In this document: positions 8,269 to 15,913 of the stretch, piece after piece
Numbering within the stretch: position 1 is the first letter of the stretch
How the letters are laid out: each line of letters begins with the position of its first letter
Source: an uncultured Oscillospiraceae bacterium
Lineage (GTDB): Bacteria; Bacillota; Clostridia; Oscillospirales; Oscillospiraceae
Assembly (NCBI GenBank): GCA_934565415.1
Contig: CAKTHQ010000024.1
Location: 1-30,915, forward strand
Reading direction: 5' to 3'
Length of the DNA: 30,915 bases
Program-made: the position numbers and the translations under genes
The notes under the pieces: model-generated
What the model was told of the DNA's origin: nothing
Database searches by the model: none
What the model saw: only the letters and a program-made list of their open reading frames with translations

Positions 8269-9333
8269 TCAGTCCTCCTCAATGATGTACATGGCGACCT
8301 CGTCGATCTCCCGGTTGGTACCCACAACTACGTCCTGGCCCTTGGCATTGACAAAGTGCATGGCGTTGGCGCAGCCGGTGTTGCGGTCGATATAGTCTAC
8401 ATGGTAGTCGCCGGTCTCGCCGTCCCAGGTAATGGCGATGGTGTCCTTGGTGCCCTTCCGCCAGCCTACGATCCAGGTGGGCTTACCAAGAAGCTGGCAG
8501 GCCCAGGTGGCGTGGATCATGTCGGTTTCCTTCTCCGGCTTGCCGAACTTCCACTGGGGCACGTAGTTGCCGTGGGCATCCAGGTGATAGATCACGAGAG
8601 ATGCGCCGTGGAAGGGGCTGATGGCACCCAGCTCCAGCTTGCCGTCCCCATCGAAATCCATAAGCACCGCGTCAGAGGTAGGCACGCTCAGGACCTGCTT
8701 TACAGTCCAGGGCTCACCGACAGCGGCAGGGGGGGCAAACACAAATACGCCCTCCTCGCAGCCCACAACGGCGGCATCGTAGCCGTCAACCTTGATCTGG
8801 CTGTAGCCGTGGTTCTTCAGCATACCGATCTTGATGGGGGTCAGCTTCAGTTGATTGGCCTCGTTGTAAGAGGATAGATCCTCCGGCAGAATGGCCCCGT
8901 AGCAGGCGCCGGGCATACGCCAGTCGTCTTTATACTCGTGGCCGGATTTCAGGCAGCAGACGATCAGGTAGTTGACGCCGTTCCGGTTGAGAATGCCAAA
9001 CCGGTGGACAAAGGGAGCATCGCACAGTGTGCGGATGCTCCAGCCCTGGGCCTCTTTCCTGGCGATGACGATCTTGGCCTCCTTGGAGTCGTTGGGGGAA
9101 TAGAACTTGTGGGTAGCCAGGAACATATCCTCGGTGCCGGGAACGGGGGTCATGGTCATGACGCCGCCGGGCTCGGTCCAGACGGTATCCAGCATCTCCC
9201 CTTCTTCGTTGAAGAGGTAGCAGGGGTCATGCTTCTCCGCCGCCACCAGGAAGGCAGGCTGGCCCTCGTGGGTCAGGCGGCTCATAGCGTAGCACTTGTT
9301 GAGGTTTGAAATAACACGCTTTTGGACTTTCAT
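8269..9333 (-). CDS. Beta-propeller-like protein of unknown function in the ula-type island
   Basis: A 354-residue protein I cannot assign to a characterised family. It lacks a signal peptide and membrane segments, so it is probably cytosolic. It consists of repeating beta-rich blades ending in W- or Y-containing strands, and one segment, MDFDGDGKLELG, looks like a calcium-binding FG-GAP/VCBS repeat loop. This suggests a seven-blade propeller. The ATG at 9333 was chosen because GGAGG lies eight bases upstream; a longer frame up to 9420 has no ribosome site and overlaps the putative operators. It is the first gene of the minus-strand arm, directly behind a near-perfect promoter and co-transcribed with ulaF. 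It may be a lactonase or isomerase filling a missing step, or a sensor; both are guesses. Confidence 0.8.
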   Translation of the reverse strand: MKVQKRVISNLNKCYAMSRLTHEGQPAFLVAAEKHDPCYLFNEEGEMLDTVWTEPGGVMTMTPVPGTEDMFLATHKFYSPNDSKEAKIVIARKEAQGWSIRTLCDAPFVHRFGILNRNGVNYLIVCCLKSGHEYKDDWRMPGACYGAILPEDLSSYNEANQLKLTPIKIGMLKNHGYSQIKVDGYDAAVVGCEEGVFVFAPPAAVGEPWTVKQVLSVPTSDAVLMDFDGDGKLELGAISPFHGASLVIYHLDAHGNYVPQWKFGKPEKETDMIHATWACQLLGKPTWIVGWRKGTKDTIAITWDGETGDYHVDYIDRNTGCANAMHFVNAKGQDVVVGTNREIDEVAMYIIEED

Positions 9334-9377
9334 GAAAAGAACCTCCAGGTCGATTTTCAGAATGTGCTCTTTTGAAA

Positions 9378-9430
9378 CGAACATAAAGCAGAGGCTTTTT
9401 TCGCCACAAATCGAACACATCGAACATATA
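9378..9430. promoter_or_regulatory. Cluster of CGAACATA boxes, candidate DeoR-family operators (minus-strand side)
   Basis: CGAACATAAA at 9378-9387, CGAACACAT at 9412-9420 and CGAACATATA at 9421-9430. All three lie within the leader of the minus-strand transcript, downstream of its -10 box, where a bound repressor would block transcription. Spaced direct repeats of this kind are typical of DeoR-family operators. Confidence 0.55.
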
Positions 9431-9461
9431 CTTACCGGTTTGTCCGGTGATTACGCCTCAT

Positions 9462-9490
9462 ATTATAGCCTATACCATAGGAAATCGCAA
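9462..9490 (-). promoter_or_regulatory. Predicted promoter of the beta-propeller-ulaF arm
   Basis: On the minus strand TTGCGA (9490-9485), a 17-bp spacer, and a perfect TATAAT (9467-9462). Confidence 0.75.
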
Positions 9491-9710
9491 TAGGGTTTTT
9501 TGATTTTTTTCATTTTCCCTGTCAAATTTTATGGTCGGTTTTTGGTTAATTTGCTGATTTTTACATTCTGGTCATAATTGTACCGTCATTTTTGCGTTAT
9601 ACAATTATTGCATCTTACAGAGATTTTCCAATTATTGCACTGTAAAAAGTTCTATTTTTCAATTCATCACTTTTTCGTATCTCCTAAATGGAACATTCAA
9701 ATATGTAAAA
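9491..9710. other. A/T-rich core of the divergent intergenic region
   Basis: This stretch has no plausible gene and is much more A/T-rich than its neighbours. Its only clear structure is an 11-bp direct repeat, CAATTATTGCA, at 9602-9612 and 9629-9639 (27 bp apart). A GGAACATTC at 9690-9698 resembles the operator boxes on either side. Confidence 0.6.
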
Positions 9711-9770
9711 CGAACATATAATTTACTTGAATTTTTGATTGTTTTGATATATGATGGCGTCAGCGAACAG
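9711..9770 (+). promoter_or_regulatory. Promoter of the ulaG operon with flanking CGAACA boxes
   Basis: TTGAAT at 9727-9732, a 17-bp spacer, and TATGAT at 9750-9755. A CGAACATATA box (9711-9720), identical to the one at 9421-9430, lies just upstream of the -35 box, and CGAACAG (9764-9770) lies at the likely transcription start. The bracketed arrangement fits repression by the DeoR protein encoded at the operon end. Confidence 0.65.
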
Positions 9771-9806
9771 TGATATACGCTTACCCATTATACAGGAGGA
9801 ACCGAA

Positions 9807-10910
9807 ATGAGCAAAGTTTCCGAAATGACCCGTGACAAGTGGATCCAGAATACCTTCCCTGAGTGGGGCACCTGGCTGGTGGAAGACATCGAGAATGAGG
9901 TCGTAGCCCCCGGCAATGTGGCCATGTGGTGGCTGGGCTGCACCGGCGTGTGGTTCAAGACCCCCGGCGGTGCCAACGTCTCCATCGACCTGTGGTGCGG
10001 CAACGGCAAGCGGACCCACGGCAACGGCAAGATGGCGGTTGGCCACCAGATGGCCAATATGTGCGGCGGCCGGGCCATGCAGCCCAACCTGCGCAACGTC
10101 CCCTTTGTCTTTGATCCCTTCGCCTTCAAGCAGGTAGACGCGGTGCTGGCCACCCACTACCATCAGGACCATATGTCCGCCGAGTGGGCTGCCCACGTTC
10201 TGCACAGCGGCATGACCACCACCGACGACAAGGGCAACGTGATCCCCGTCCCCTTCATCGGCCCCAAGAAGTCCGTTGAGACCTGGGTCAAGTGGGGCGT
10301 GCCCGAGGACCGCTGCATCACCGTCAAGCCCGGCGACACCATCAAGATCAAGGACCTGGAGATCATTGCTCTGGATTCCTTCGACCGGACCTGCATCGTC
10401 ACCACCGACTCCACCGGCCCCGACCGGGAAGAGCTCACCGGCAAGTGCCCCACCGATATGGACGACAAGGCCGTCAACTACCTGATTAAGACCCCCGGCG
10501 GCAACATCTACCACTCCGGCGACTCCCACTTCTCCATTTACTTTGCCAAGCACGGCAAGGATTACGACATCGACGTAGCCTTCGGCTCCTTCGGTGAGAA
10601 CCCCATCGGTATGCAGGACAAGATGACCTCCGTGGATATCCTCCGGATGGCCGAGAACCTGCGCTGCAAGGTGGTGGTGCCCATCCACTGGGATGTTTGG
10701 ACCAACTTCCAGGCCGACTGTGAGGAGATCAAGCTGCTATACGACTTCAAGAAGGACCGCAACGAGTATAAGTTCCATCCCTTCTTCTGGCAGGTGGGCG
10801 GCAAATACATTTACCCCCAGGATAAGGACAAGATCTACTACCATCACCGCCGGGGCTTCGAGGATTGCTTCGAGGCTCCCCAGAACATCCCCTACCGCTC
10901 CTGCCTGTAA
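9807..10910 (+). CDS. ulaG: L-ascorbate-6-phosphate lactonase family protein (UlaG)
   Basis: A 367-residue metallo-beta-lactamase-fold protein, close to the length of enterobacterial UlaG (about 354). The metal-binding motif HYHQDH (His117, His119, Asp121, His122) is intact, and the UlaG-typical sequence [16 protein letters not shown] and [11 protein letters not shown] precede it, with HSGDSHFS and PIHWDVW further on. In ascorbate use UlaG hydrolyses L-ascorbate 6-phosphate to 3-keto-L-gulonate 6-phosphate in the cytosol. It is the first gene of the plus-strand operon, behind a strong promoter and an AGGAGG site. Codon choice is strongly biased, as for highly expressed genes. The true substrate could be another sugar-acid lactone phosphate, since the rest of the canonical pathway is absent nearby. 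Confidence 0.93.
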   Translation: MSKVSEMTRDKWIQNTFPEWGTWLVEDIENEVVAPGNVAMWWLGCTGVWFKTPGGANVSIDLWCGNGKRTHGNGKMAVGHQMANMCGGRAMQPNLRNVPFVFDPFAFKQVDAVLATHYHQDHMSAEWAAHVLHSGMTTTDDKGNVIPVPFIGPKKSVETWVKWGVPEDRCITVKPGDTIKIKDLEIIALDSFDRTCIVTTDSTGPDREELTGKCPTDMDDKAVNYLIKTPGGNIYHSGDSHFSIYFAKHGKDYDIDVAFGSFGENPIGMQDKMTSVDILRMAENLRCKVVVPIHWDVWTNFQADCEEIKLLYDFKKDRNEYKFHPFFWQVGGKYIYPQDKDKIYYHHRRGFEDCFEAPQNIPYRSCL

Positions 10911-10928
10911 TTTAAGGAGGACCGAACT

Positions 10929-11408
10929 ATGGCAAGTGTTCTGCAGACCATCGTGGAAAAGAAGCACTACGCCTTTGTGGACCGGCTGGACAGCTGGCAG
11001 CAGGGCGTGGAGCTCAGCGCCAAGAGCCTGGTGGCCGACGGCAGCGTAGACGAGGACTACTACAAGCAGATCGTAGACTGCATCGAAAAATACGGCCCCT
11101 ATGTGGTCTTCGACCACTATGTGGCCATGCCCCACTCTCAGGAGAACGCCGATGGCGTTCACAAGACCGGTATCGGCTTCATGCGTGTGAAAGAGCCTGT
11201 CAGCTTCGGCAAGGACGAGGACGGCGAAGAGAAGCTCGCCAAGCTCTTCTTTACCCTGGCTGCCTGCAATCCCGACGAACACCTGAACAATATCCAGCAG
11301 CTGGCCTCCCTCTTCTGCAACGAAGAGCTGCTGGACGCTCTCATGGCGGCAAACACGCCGGAGGATATTCTTGCGGCAGAGGCGGCCCACCCCATCGAAG
11401 AGATGTAA
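10929..11408 (+). CDS. ulaC: PTS EIIA component, ascorbate/fructose-mannitol type (UlaC)
   Basis: A 159-residue EIIA type-2 protein. The phosphorylated histidine is His69 in the motif VAMPHSQE. It receives phosphate from HPr and passes it to the EIIB encoded at 13039. Gene order ulaG-ulaC-ulaA-ulaB with short gaps and good ribosome sites (AAGGAGG upstream) indicates one operon. The overall length and the segment KLFFTLAACNPDEHLNNIQQ-like before the C-terminal helix fit UlaC. Confidence 0.92.
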   Translation: MASVLQTIVEKKHYAFVDRLDSWQQGVELSAKSLVADGSVDEDYYKQIVDCIEKYGPYVVFDHYVAMPHSQENADGVHKTGIGFMRVKEPVSFGKDEDGEEKLAKLFFTLAACNPDEHLNNIQQLASLFCNEELLDALMAANTPEDILAAEAAHPIEEM

Positions 11409-11444
11409 CCACGGCACAAAATTTAGGTAAAAGGAGATCGTAAC

Positions 11445-12932
11445 ATGCAAGTATTAACGTCAATTTGGGAATTCTTTGCAAACAACATTCTGAAAAACGC
11501 TCCCCACATGATCGGCTTCATTGTCCTGCTCGGCTACCTGCTGAAGGGCGAAAAGTGGTACACCACCCTGGGCGGCACCCTGAAGGCCATCATCGGCATG
11601 CTGATCCTGAACGTAGGCTCCGGCGGACTGGTTTCCAACTTCCGTCCCATCCTGGTAGGCCTGAAGGACCGCTTTAATCTGAACGCTACCGTTATCGACC
11701 CCTACTTCGGCCAGAATGCCGTTACCGACGGCGTTATGGAAGTCTTCGGCAAGGCCTTTGACTCCGTCATGATCCTGCTGCTGATCGCTTTCATCGTCAA
11801 CATCCTGCTGGTCCGCTTCAACAAGTACACCAAGTGCCGCACCCTGTTCACCACCGGCCATGTGCAGGTGCAGCAGGCCTCCACCGCCTACTGGCTGATC
11901 ATGTTCGCCATGCCCGCTCTGCTGAAGAACGATACTTTGATGCTGGTCGTCATGGCTGTGGTTCTGGGCGCTTACTGGGCCGTTGGCTCCAACCTGACCG
12001 TCAAGCCCATGCAGGAGCTGACCGACGGCGCCGGCTTCGCCATTGCCCATCAGCAGATGTTCGGCATCCGTCTGGGCTACTGGGCCGCTGACAAGTTCTT
12101 CGGAAAGGACGGCGGCAAGAAGAAGGACAAGGAAATCAAGAAGGTGGGCGACATGGAGCTGCCCGGCTTCTTCCAGATCTTCAACGAGAACATGGTCTGC
12201 ACCGCCATCCTGATGACCGTCTTCTTCGGCATCATCATGAGCATCATCGGCAAGGACTTCTTCATCAGCGCCGGCAACCTGAAGGAAACCGACAGCTTCC
12301 TCATGTTCGTCTTCGACAAGTGCCTGAACTTCGCCGTTTACCTCGCCATCCTGCAGCTGGGCGTCCGTACCTTCGTCTCCGAGCTGACCGTTTCCTTCCA
12401 GGGCATCTCCGAGAAGCTGCTGCCCTCCTCCATCCCCGGTGTGGACTGCGCCGTGTGCTACGGCTTCGGTGACGCCAATGCCGTGACCTTCGGCTTCCTG
12501 GCCGGTCTTGCCGGTCAGCTGGTAGCCATCGTGGCTCTGATCCTGATGAAGTCCCCTGTTCTCATCATCTGCGGCTTCGTTCCCGTGTTCTTCGACAACG
12601 CCACCATCGGCCTGGTTGCCAACGAAAAGGGCGGCCTGAAGGCTTGCCTGGTGATCCCCTTCATCTCCGGTCTCATTCAGGTGTTCGGTTCCGCGCTCAT
12701 CGCCGGTTGGGTCGGCATGGCTGCCTACGGCGGCTACCTGGGCATGTTCGACTGGGCGACCGTGTGGCCCATCATGACCGTAGTCATGAAGTACCTGAGC
12801 TGGGCTGGCGTCATCATCTGCGTGGCTGCCCTGCTGGTTCTGCCCCAGATCGAGTACCTGAAGGACAAGAAGGGCTACTTCCTCATCACCGAGGACTACG
12901 AAGCCTACAAGGAGTACAAGCAGAGCAAGTAA
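11445..12932 (+). CDS. ulaA: PTS EIIC permease, ascorbate (UlaA) family
   Basis: A 495-residue polytopic membrane protein. It begins with a membrane helix region (NNILKNAPHMIGFIVLLGYLL) and shows about ten to eleven hydrophobic segments, with the UlaA-typical LNVGSGGLV, a large loop with charged GKKKDKEIKK near residues 220-230, and a C-terminal cytosolic tail. UlaA-family EIIC proteins transport ascorbate-type sugar acids while the substrate is phosphorylated through EIIB. Length is slightly above the roughly 465 residues of E. coli UlaA. In contrast to the usual order, EIIB follows EIIC rather than preceding it, with a promoter-like sequence in between. Confidence 0.93.
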   Translation: MQVLTSIWEFFANNILKNAPHMIGFIVLLGYLLKGEKWYTTLGGTLKAIIGMLILNVGSGGLVSNFRPILVGLKDRFNLNATVIDPYFGQNAVTDGVMEVFGKAFDSVMILLLIAFIVNILLVRFNKYTKCRTLFTTGHVQVQQASTAYWLIMFAMPALLKNDTLMLVVMAVVLGAYWAVGSNLTVKPMQELTDGAGFAIAHQQMFGIRLGYWAADKFFGKDGGKKKDKEIKKVGDMELPGFFQIFNENMVCTAILMTVFFGIIMSIIGKDFFISAGNLKETDSFLMFVFDKCLNFAVYLAILQLGVRTFVSELTVSFQGISEKLLPSSIPGVDCAVCYGFGDANAVTFGFLAGLAGQLVAIVALILMKSPVLIICGFVPVFFDNATIGLVANEKGGLKACLVIPFISGLIQVFGSALIAGWVGMAAYGGYLGMFDWATVWPIMTVVMKYLSWAGVIICVAALLVLPQIEYLKDKKGYFLITEDYEAYKEYKQSK

Positions 12933-12936
12933 TGGC

Positions 12937-12965
12937 TTGACCTTTTCTCCCTCCTGTCCTATAAT
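12937..12965 (+). promoter_or_regulatory. Internal promoter between ulaA and ulaB
   Basis: TTGACC at 12937-12942, a 17-bp spacer, and perfect TATAAT at 12960-12965, immediately after the ulaA stop. It would drive ulaB and the genes beyond it separately. Confidence 0.7.
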
Positions 12966-12979
12966 AATTCCAGCAACCC

Positions 12980-13005
12980 GGAAGGGGGAGCTTCTCCCCC
13001 CTTCC
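12980..13005 (+). other. Hairpin in the ulaA-ulaB gap
   Basis: GGAAGGGGG (12980-12988) pairs with CCCCCTTCC (12997-13005). No T run follows, so it is not a standard terminator. It would lie in the 5' leader of transcripts from the internal promoter, where it could protect or process the ulaB mRNA. Confidence 0.6.
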
Positions 13006-13038
13006 CTACAAAATCCACTGATAAGGAGATCATGCACA

Positions 13039-13347
13039 ATGGCAAAACTTGACAATGCCAGCTTTATGGTCTGCTGCGCCAACGGCGCCGGTTCTTCTCT
13101 GATGATGAAGATGACCTTGGAGAAGGTCCTGAAGAAGCTGAACATCAAGCCCGGCAAAGTTCATCACTGTGCCCTGTCCGAGGGCAAGTCCTCCGCGTCT
13201 CAGTTCAACGTCGTGTTCTGCGCCCGGAACTTCAAGGATATGTTCGCGGACGCCGAAAAGAAGGGCACCCATGTCCTGGGACTGAAGAACCTGCTGTCCG
13301 TCGCTGAGATGGAGCAGGCCATGAAAGATGCCGGTCTGGTGGACTGA
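13039..13347 (+). CDS. ulaB: PTS EIIB component, ascorbate type (UlaB)
   Basis: A 102-residue EIIB lactose/ascorbate-type protein. The P-loop C-A-N-G-A-G-S-S carries the phosphorylated cysteine (Cys13; Cys12 is a neighbouring extra). It accepts phosphate from EIIA and passes it to the sugar acid during transport through UlaA. The start at 13039 is preceded by AAGGAGAT; in-frame upstream sequence from 12937 overlaps the internal promoter and lacks homology, so it is not used. The protein ends with MKDAGLVD. The gene is separated from ulaA by 106 bases. Confidence 0.93.
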   Translation: MAKLDNASFMVCCANGAGSSLMMKMTLEKVLKKLNIKPGKVHHCALSEGKSSASQFNVVFCARNFKDMFADAEKKGTHVLGLKNLLSVAEMEQAMKDAGLVD

Positions 13348-13376
13348 TCCACGCCGGTACCCAAGTACACAGCTGT

Positions 13377-13406
13377 GGGGATCGGCCGCCAAGGCCGCTC
13401 CCCTTT
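13377..13406 (+). terminator. Weak terminator or attenuator after ulaB
   Basis: GGGGATCGGCC (13377-13387) pairs with GGCCGCTCCCC (13393-13403) with one mismatch, followed by TTTCTT. It may give partial termination, lowering expression of the HAD and deoR genes relative to the PTS genes. Confidence 0.55.
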
Positions 13407-13425
13407 CTTATTTCAGGAGAAAACA

Positions 13426-14106
13426 ATGATCAAAGCCGTCTTTTTTGACATCGACAATACCCTCTACTCAGAAACCGACGCCCATGGGGTTGCCTGGCTG
13501 GCCCTGACCCAGTATGTATGGGACCGCTTCGCCATTGACGCTGAAACCTGGCAGGGATACTATAGCCGGGAAATGGCACAGATGAAGGATCTGCTGGGCC
13601 CTCAGGCAGCCATTCACAACCGGATGATCCGCTTTCAGCGCATCCTGGAGAAGCTCCACCTTCCCCTCTCCCATGCCAAAATCATGAATGACCTCTATTG
13701 GAATGCCCTCCTGGAGGCCGCCCGGCCGGAGCCCCATATCCAGGACTGCCTGGCAGACCTGAAAGAACGGGGCTACCTTCTCGGTATCGGCACCAACATG
13801 ACTCTGGACTGGCAAATGGCAAAGCTCCAGAAGCTGGAGCTCACCGACTACTTCTCCCTCATTCTGTCCAGCGAGGAAGCAGGCTGCGAAAAGCCGGACC
13901 CCAGGTTTTTCCGCCTCTGCGCCCATAAGGCCGGAGTCGAAACCAACGAATGCCTGTTTGTCGGCGACTCCCTGAAGGGAGACATTCTGGGTGCGGAGGC
14001 TGCCGGTATGCGTGCCCTGTGGTATGCGCCGAAGGAAAGGGATTTCTGCGCACATGCCGGGTTCACACGCTATTCCCAGTTGCAAAATCTGATTTCCGTG
14101 GTATAA
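13426..14106 (+). CDS. HAD-superfamily hydrolase (subfamily IA, YjjG-like)
   Basis: A 226-residue HAD phosphatase. The nucleophile/acid pair is Asp8/Asp10 in FFDIDNTLY, the motif II region is near IGTNMT, motif III lysine lies in CEKPDPRFF, and the final acidic motif is in VGDSLKGDILGA. The length and cap segment fit subfamily IA (PGP/YjjG-type). Such enzymes dephosphorylate sugar phosphates, nucleotides or phosphoglycolate. The position between ulaB and deoR suggests dephosphorylation of a sugar phosphate that builds up when the PTS is active, but the substrate is not evident. The ATG at 13426 is chosen because AGGAG precedes it; an in-frame start at 13375 adds residues inside the attenuator hairpin. 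Confidence 0.85.
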   Translation: MIKAVFFDIDNTLYSETDAHGVAWLALTQYVWDRFAIDAETWQGYYSREMAQMKDLLGPQAAIHNRMIRFQRILEKLHLPLSHAKIMNDLYWNALLEAARPEPHIQDCLADLKERGYLLGIGTNMTLDWQMAKLQKLELTDYFSLILSSEEAGCEKPDPRFFRLCAHKAGVETNECLFVGDSLKGDILGAEAAGMRALWYAPKERDFCAHAGFTRYSQLQNLISVV

Positions 14107-14145
14107 TGGAGTAGATTTTTCAACGATCAAACTGTGAGGTAGCCT

Positions 14146-14934
14146 ATGAAAAGACCCCGTTCCTCTGTGGACGAACGACGGCTGGAAATACTAAAGAAGA
14201 TCCAAGCTCAGGATGAGATCAAGGTAGAGCAGCTGGCCGAGGAATTCGGCCTGTCTCTGATGACTGTCCGGCGGGATCTGCAATTCCTGGAGAGCCGCCA
14301 GCTCATCACCCGCTTCTACGGCGGCGCAACCGCCAGACTCACCTCCCGCCCCCTGACGGAGGCGGAGGAGATCCAAATGTACCGCCAGCGCATTGCCCAG
14401 TTCGCCACCCGGTTCATCAGCTCCGGGGATACCCTTTTTATCAACGGCAGCAAAACCGCCCTGGACGCGCTGAACTATCTGCAGGTGTCAGCGGTCCATG
14501 TGATTACCAACAACGGTGCCGCCATTGGCAGGAAGTATCCTCCCGGTGTCACCGTCACCCTCACCGGCGGCGAGCCCCGGGACCATGTGATGGTTGGGGA
14601 CTATGTGATGCGAAACCTCTTGAACATGACCGCCAACAAGACCTTCATCGGCTGCGCCGCTATCACCGCCCAGGGAGAATTCTGCTACAATATCCCTATG
14701 GAGATCGGCATCAACGAGGCCATGATCAGCCGGACCACCCAGGGCCTCTACATCCTGGCGGACCACACCAAGCTTCAAAAAACCGCCTCCACGGAAAACC
14801 GCTACGGCAGCTGCATCTACGAGGGTCACTGGACCCTGATCACCGATGAAAAGGTAGACCCGGAGATTGTAGCCGAGCTCCGGGCCATGGGAAAGCATGT
14901 ATACGTGGTAGGCATCGACGATATCATTATCTGA
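14146..14934 (+). CDS. DeoR-family transcriptional regulator of the ula-type island
   Basis: A 262-residue DeoR/GlpR-type regulator. Residues 10-65 form the N-terminal winged helix-turn-helix (VEQLAEEFGLSLMTVRRDLQ, followed by the wing TRFYGGA). The C-terminal sugar-phosphate-binding domain shows the family segments NGSKTALD, TNNGAAIG and LADHTKLQK. Members usually repress sugar operons and release DNA upon binding a phosphorylated intermediate. Given its position at the end of the ula-type operon, it most likely binds the repeated CGAACATA boxes in the divergent region (9378-9770). It could be called UlaR-like, but the ligand is unknown. A GTGAGGT ribosome site precedes the ATG. Confidence 0.9.
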   Translation: MKRPRSSVDERRLEILKKIQAQDEIKVEQLAEEFGLSLMTVRRDLQFLESRQLITRFYGGATARLTSRPLTEAEEIQMYRQRIAQFATRFISSGDTLFINGSKTALDALNYLQVSAVHVITNNGAAIGRKYPPGVTVTLTGGEPRDHVMVGDYVMRNLLNMTANKTFIGCAAITAQGEFCYNIPMEIGINEAMISRTTQGLYILADHTKLQKTASTENRYGSCIYEGHWTLITDEKVDPEIVAELRAMGKHVYVVGIDDIII

Positions 14935-14944
14935 GGAGAACCCT

Positions 14945-15772
14945 ATGGACCGTAAAATTCTCTTTCTCGACCTGGACGGCACCCTGCTGAACAGCAGCCG
15001 GGAGGTCTCCCCCGGCAATCGGGCCGCCCTGGAGCAGGCCCTGAGCCTGGGGCACAAGGTAGTCATCAACACCGGCCGCCCCCTGCACAGCGCCATCATT
15101 CAGAATGACCGGCTGGGCTTCCACCAGGATGGCTGCTATGTGGTCAGCTTCAACGGCGGCATGATCTACGACGCTTACCGGGAGAAGCTCGTTTACAGCC
15201 ACTGTCTGCCCCTGGACACAGCGAAAGCCATCCTGACCCTATGCAATAGCAGAAACATCCACGTCCAGACCTACGACCGGGAGGACGTGCTGGTGGAGCC
15301 CCGGTGGGACGACGGGCTGCTCCGGAAATACTGCGGCAGGATCCTGATGCACTACCGGGTGCTGCCCTCCTTCGAAACAGGGCTCCAGCAGGACCCCCCC
15401 AAGGTTTTGGCAGTCTCTGAGGAGGATCGCCCAGCCCTGGAGCGATTGCGGCAGGAGCTTCTTCAGCGCTTCGAAGACGTAGACTGCTTCTTCTCCTCCA
15501 AGCAGCTATTGGAGATCGTCCCCAAGGGGGTCCATAAGGGCTCTGCCCTGGAGCGGCTCTGCCGCCTGCTGGATATCCCCGTAGCAAACTCCGTAGCCGC
15601 CGGAGACGAGGAGAACGATCTGACCATGCTGCAGGCCGCCGGTGTAGGCTGTGCCATGGCCAATGCCGCAGAGAAGGTTAAACAGTCTGCCGACTACATA
15701 ACCGCCCGCAATAACGACCAGGACGGCGTTGCCGAGATCGTAGAAAAATTCCTGATGTGCTCCGATAAATAG
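14945..15772 (+). CDS. Cof-type HAD-IIB phosphatase
   Basis: A 275-residue HAD phosphatase of the Cof/subfamily IIB type. The catalytic pair Asp9/Asp11 is in FLDLDGTLL, the threonine motif lies in INTGRP, and the last motif GDEENDLTML (about 219-228) and EIVPKGVHKGSAL are typical of the family. It has the expected alpha/beta cap in the middle. Substrates of the family are sugar phosphates and related small phosphates. It starts 10 bases after the deoR stop with AGGAG in the gap and is the last gene of the operon, ahead of a strong terminator. Two HAD phosphatases flanking the regulator suggest disposal of accumulated sugar phosphates. Confidence 0.9.
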   Translation: MDRKILFLDLDGTLLNSSREVSPGNRAALEQALSLGHKVVINTGRPLHSAIIQNDRLGFHQDGCYVVSFNGGMIYDAYREKLVYSHCLPLDTAKAILTLCNSRNIHVQTYDREDVLVEPRWDDGLLRKYCGRILMHYRVLPSFETGLQQDPPKVLAVSEEDRPALERLRQELLQRFEDVDCFFSSKQLLEIVPKGVHKGSALERLCRLLDIPVANSVAAGDEENDLTMLQAAGVGCAMANAAEKVKQSADYITARNNDQDGVAEIVEKFLMCSDK

Positions 15773-15815
15773 GCCCCCTCCGGTTTCGTTCCGGACCGGC
15801 CGCTTCACATTGCGA

Positions 15816-15851
15816 AGGATGCCTCCCCTTTTTGCGGGAGGCATCCTTTTT
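15816..15851 (+). terminator. Intrinsic terminator of the ula-type operon
   Basis: GGATGCCTCCC (15817-15827) pairs perfectly with GGGAGGCATCC (15836-15846), followed by five Ts. Confidence 0.93.
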
Positions 15852-15856
15852 GCACC

Positions 15857-15896
15857 CAAAAATTGCCCCCAATACCGGGAAGCCGGTATTGGGGGC
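15857..15896 (-). terminator. Intrinsic terminator of the giant secreted-protein gene
   Basis: Perfect 14-bp stem GCCCCCAATACCGG / CCGGTATTGGGGGC (15865-15878 and 15883-15896) with a 4-base loop. On the minus strand it is followed by a T-rich stretch (As and Ts at 15858-15864). Confidence 0.93.
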
Positions 15897-15913
15897 AGGT
15901 TGTAAGGCTAGGA

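Noticed and set aside
6637..8877. Plus-strand open frame of about 746 codons opposite ptsI, ptsH and ulaF
   Set aside because: It runs antisense through three clear genes and their intergenic promoters; composition is that of a shadow frame.
9334..9420. Longer start for the propeller-like protein
   Set aside because: No ribosome site upstream, and the extension covers the operator-like boxes; the ATG at 9333 has GGAGG at optimal distance.
12937..13038. Longer ulaB frame from 12937
   Set aside because: The added residues translate the internal promoter and hairpin; EIIB homology begins at 13039.
5545..15772. Firm assignment of the island to L-ascorbate catabolism
   Set aside because: UlaD and UlaE are absent nearby and UlaA/UlaG families may use related sugar acids; only the family names are supported.
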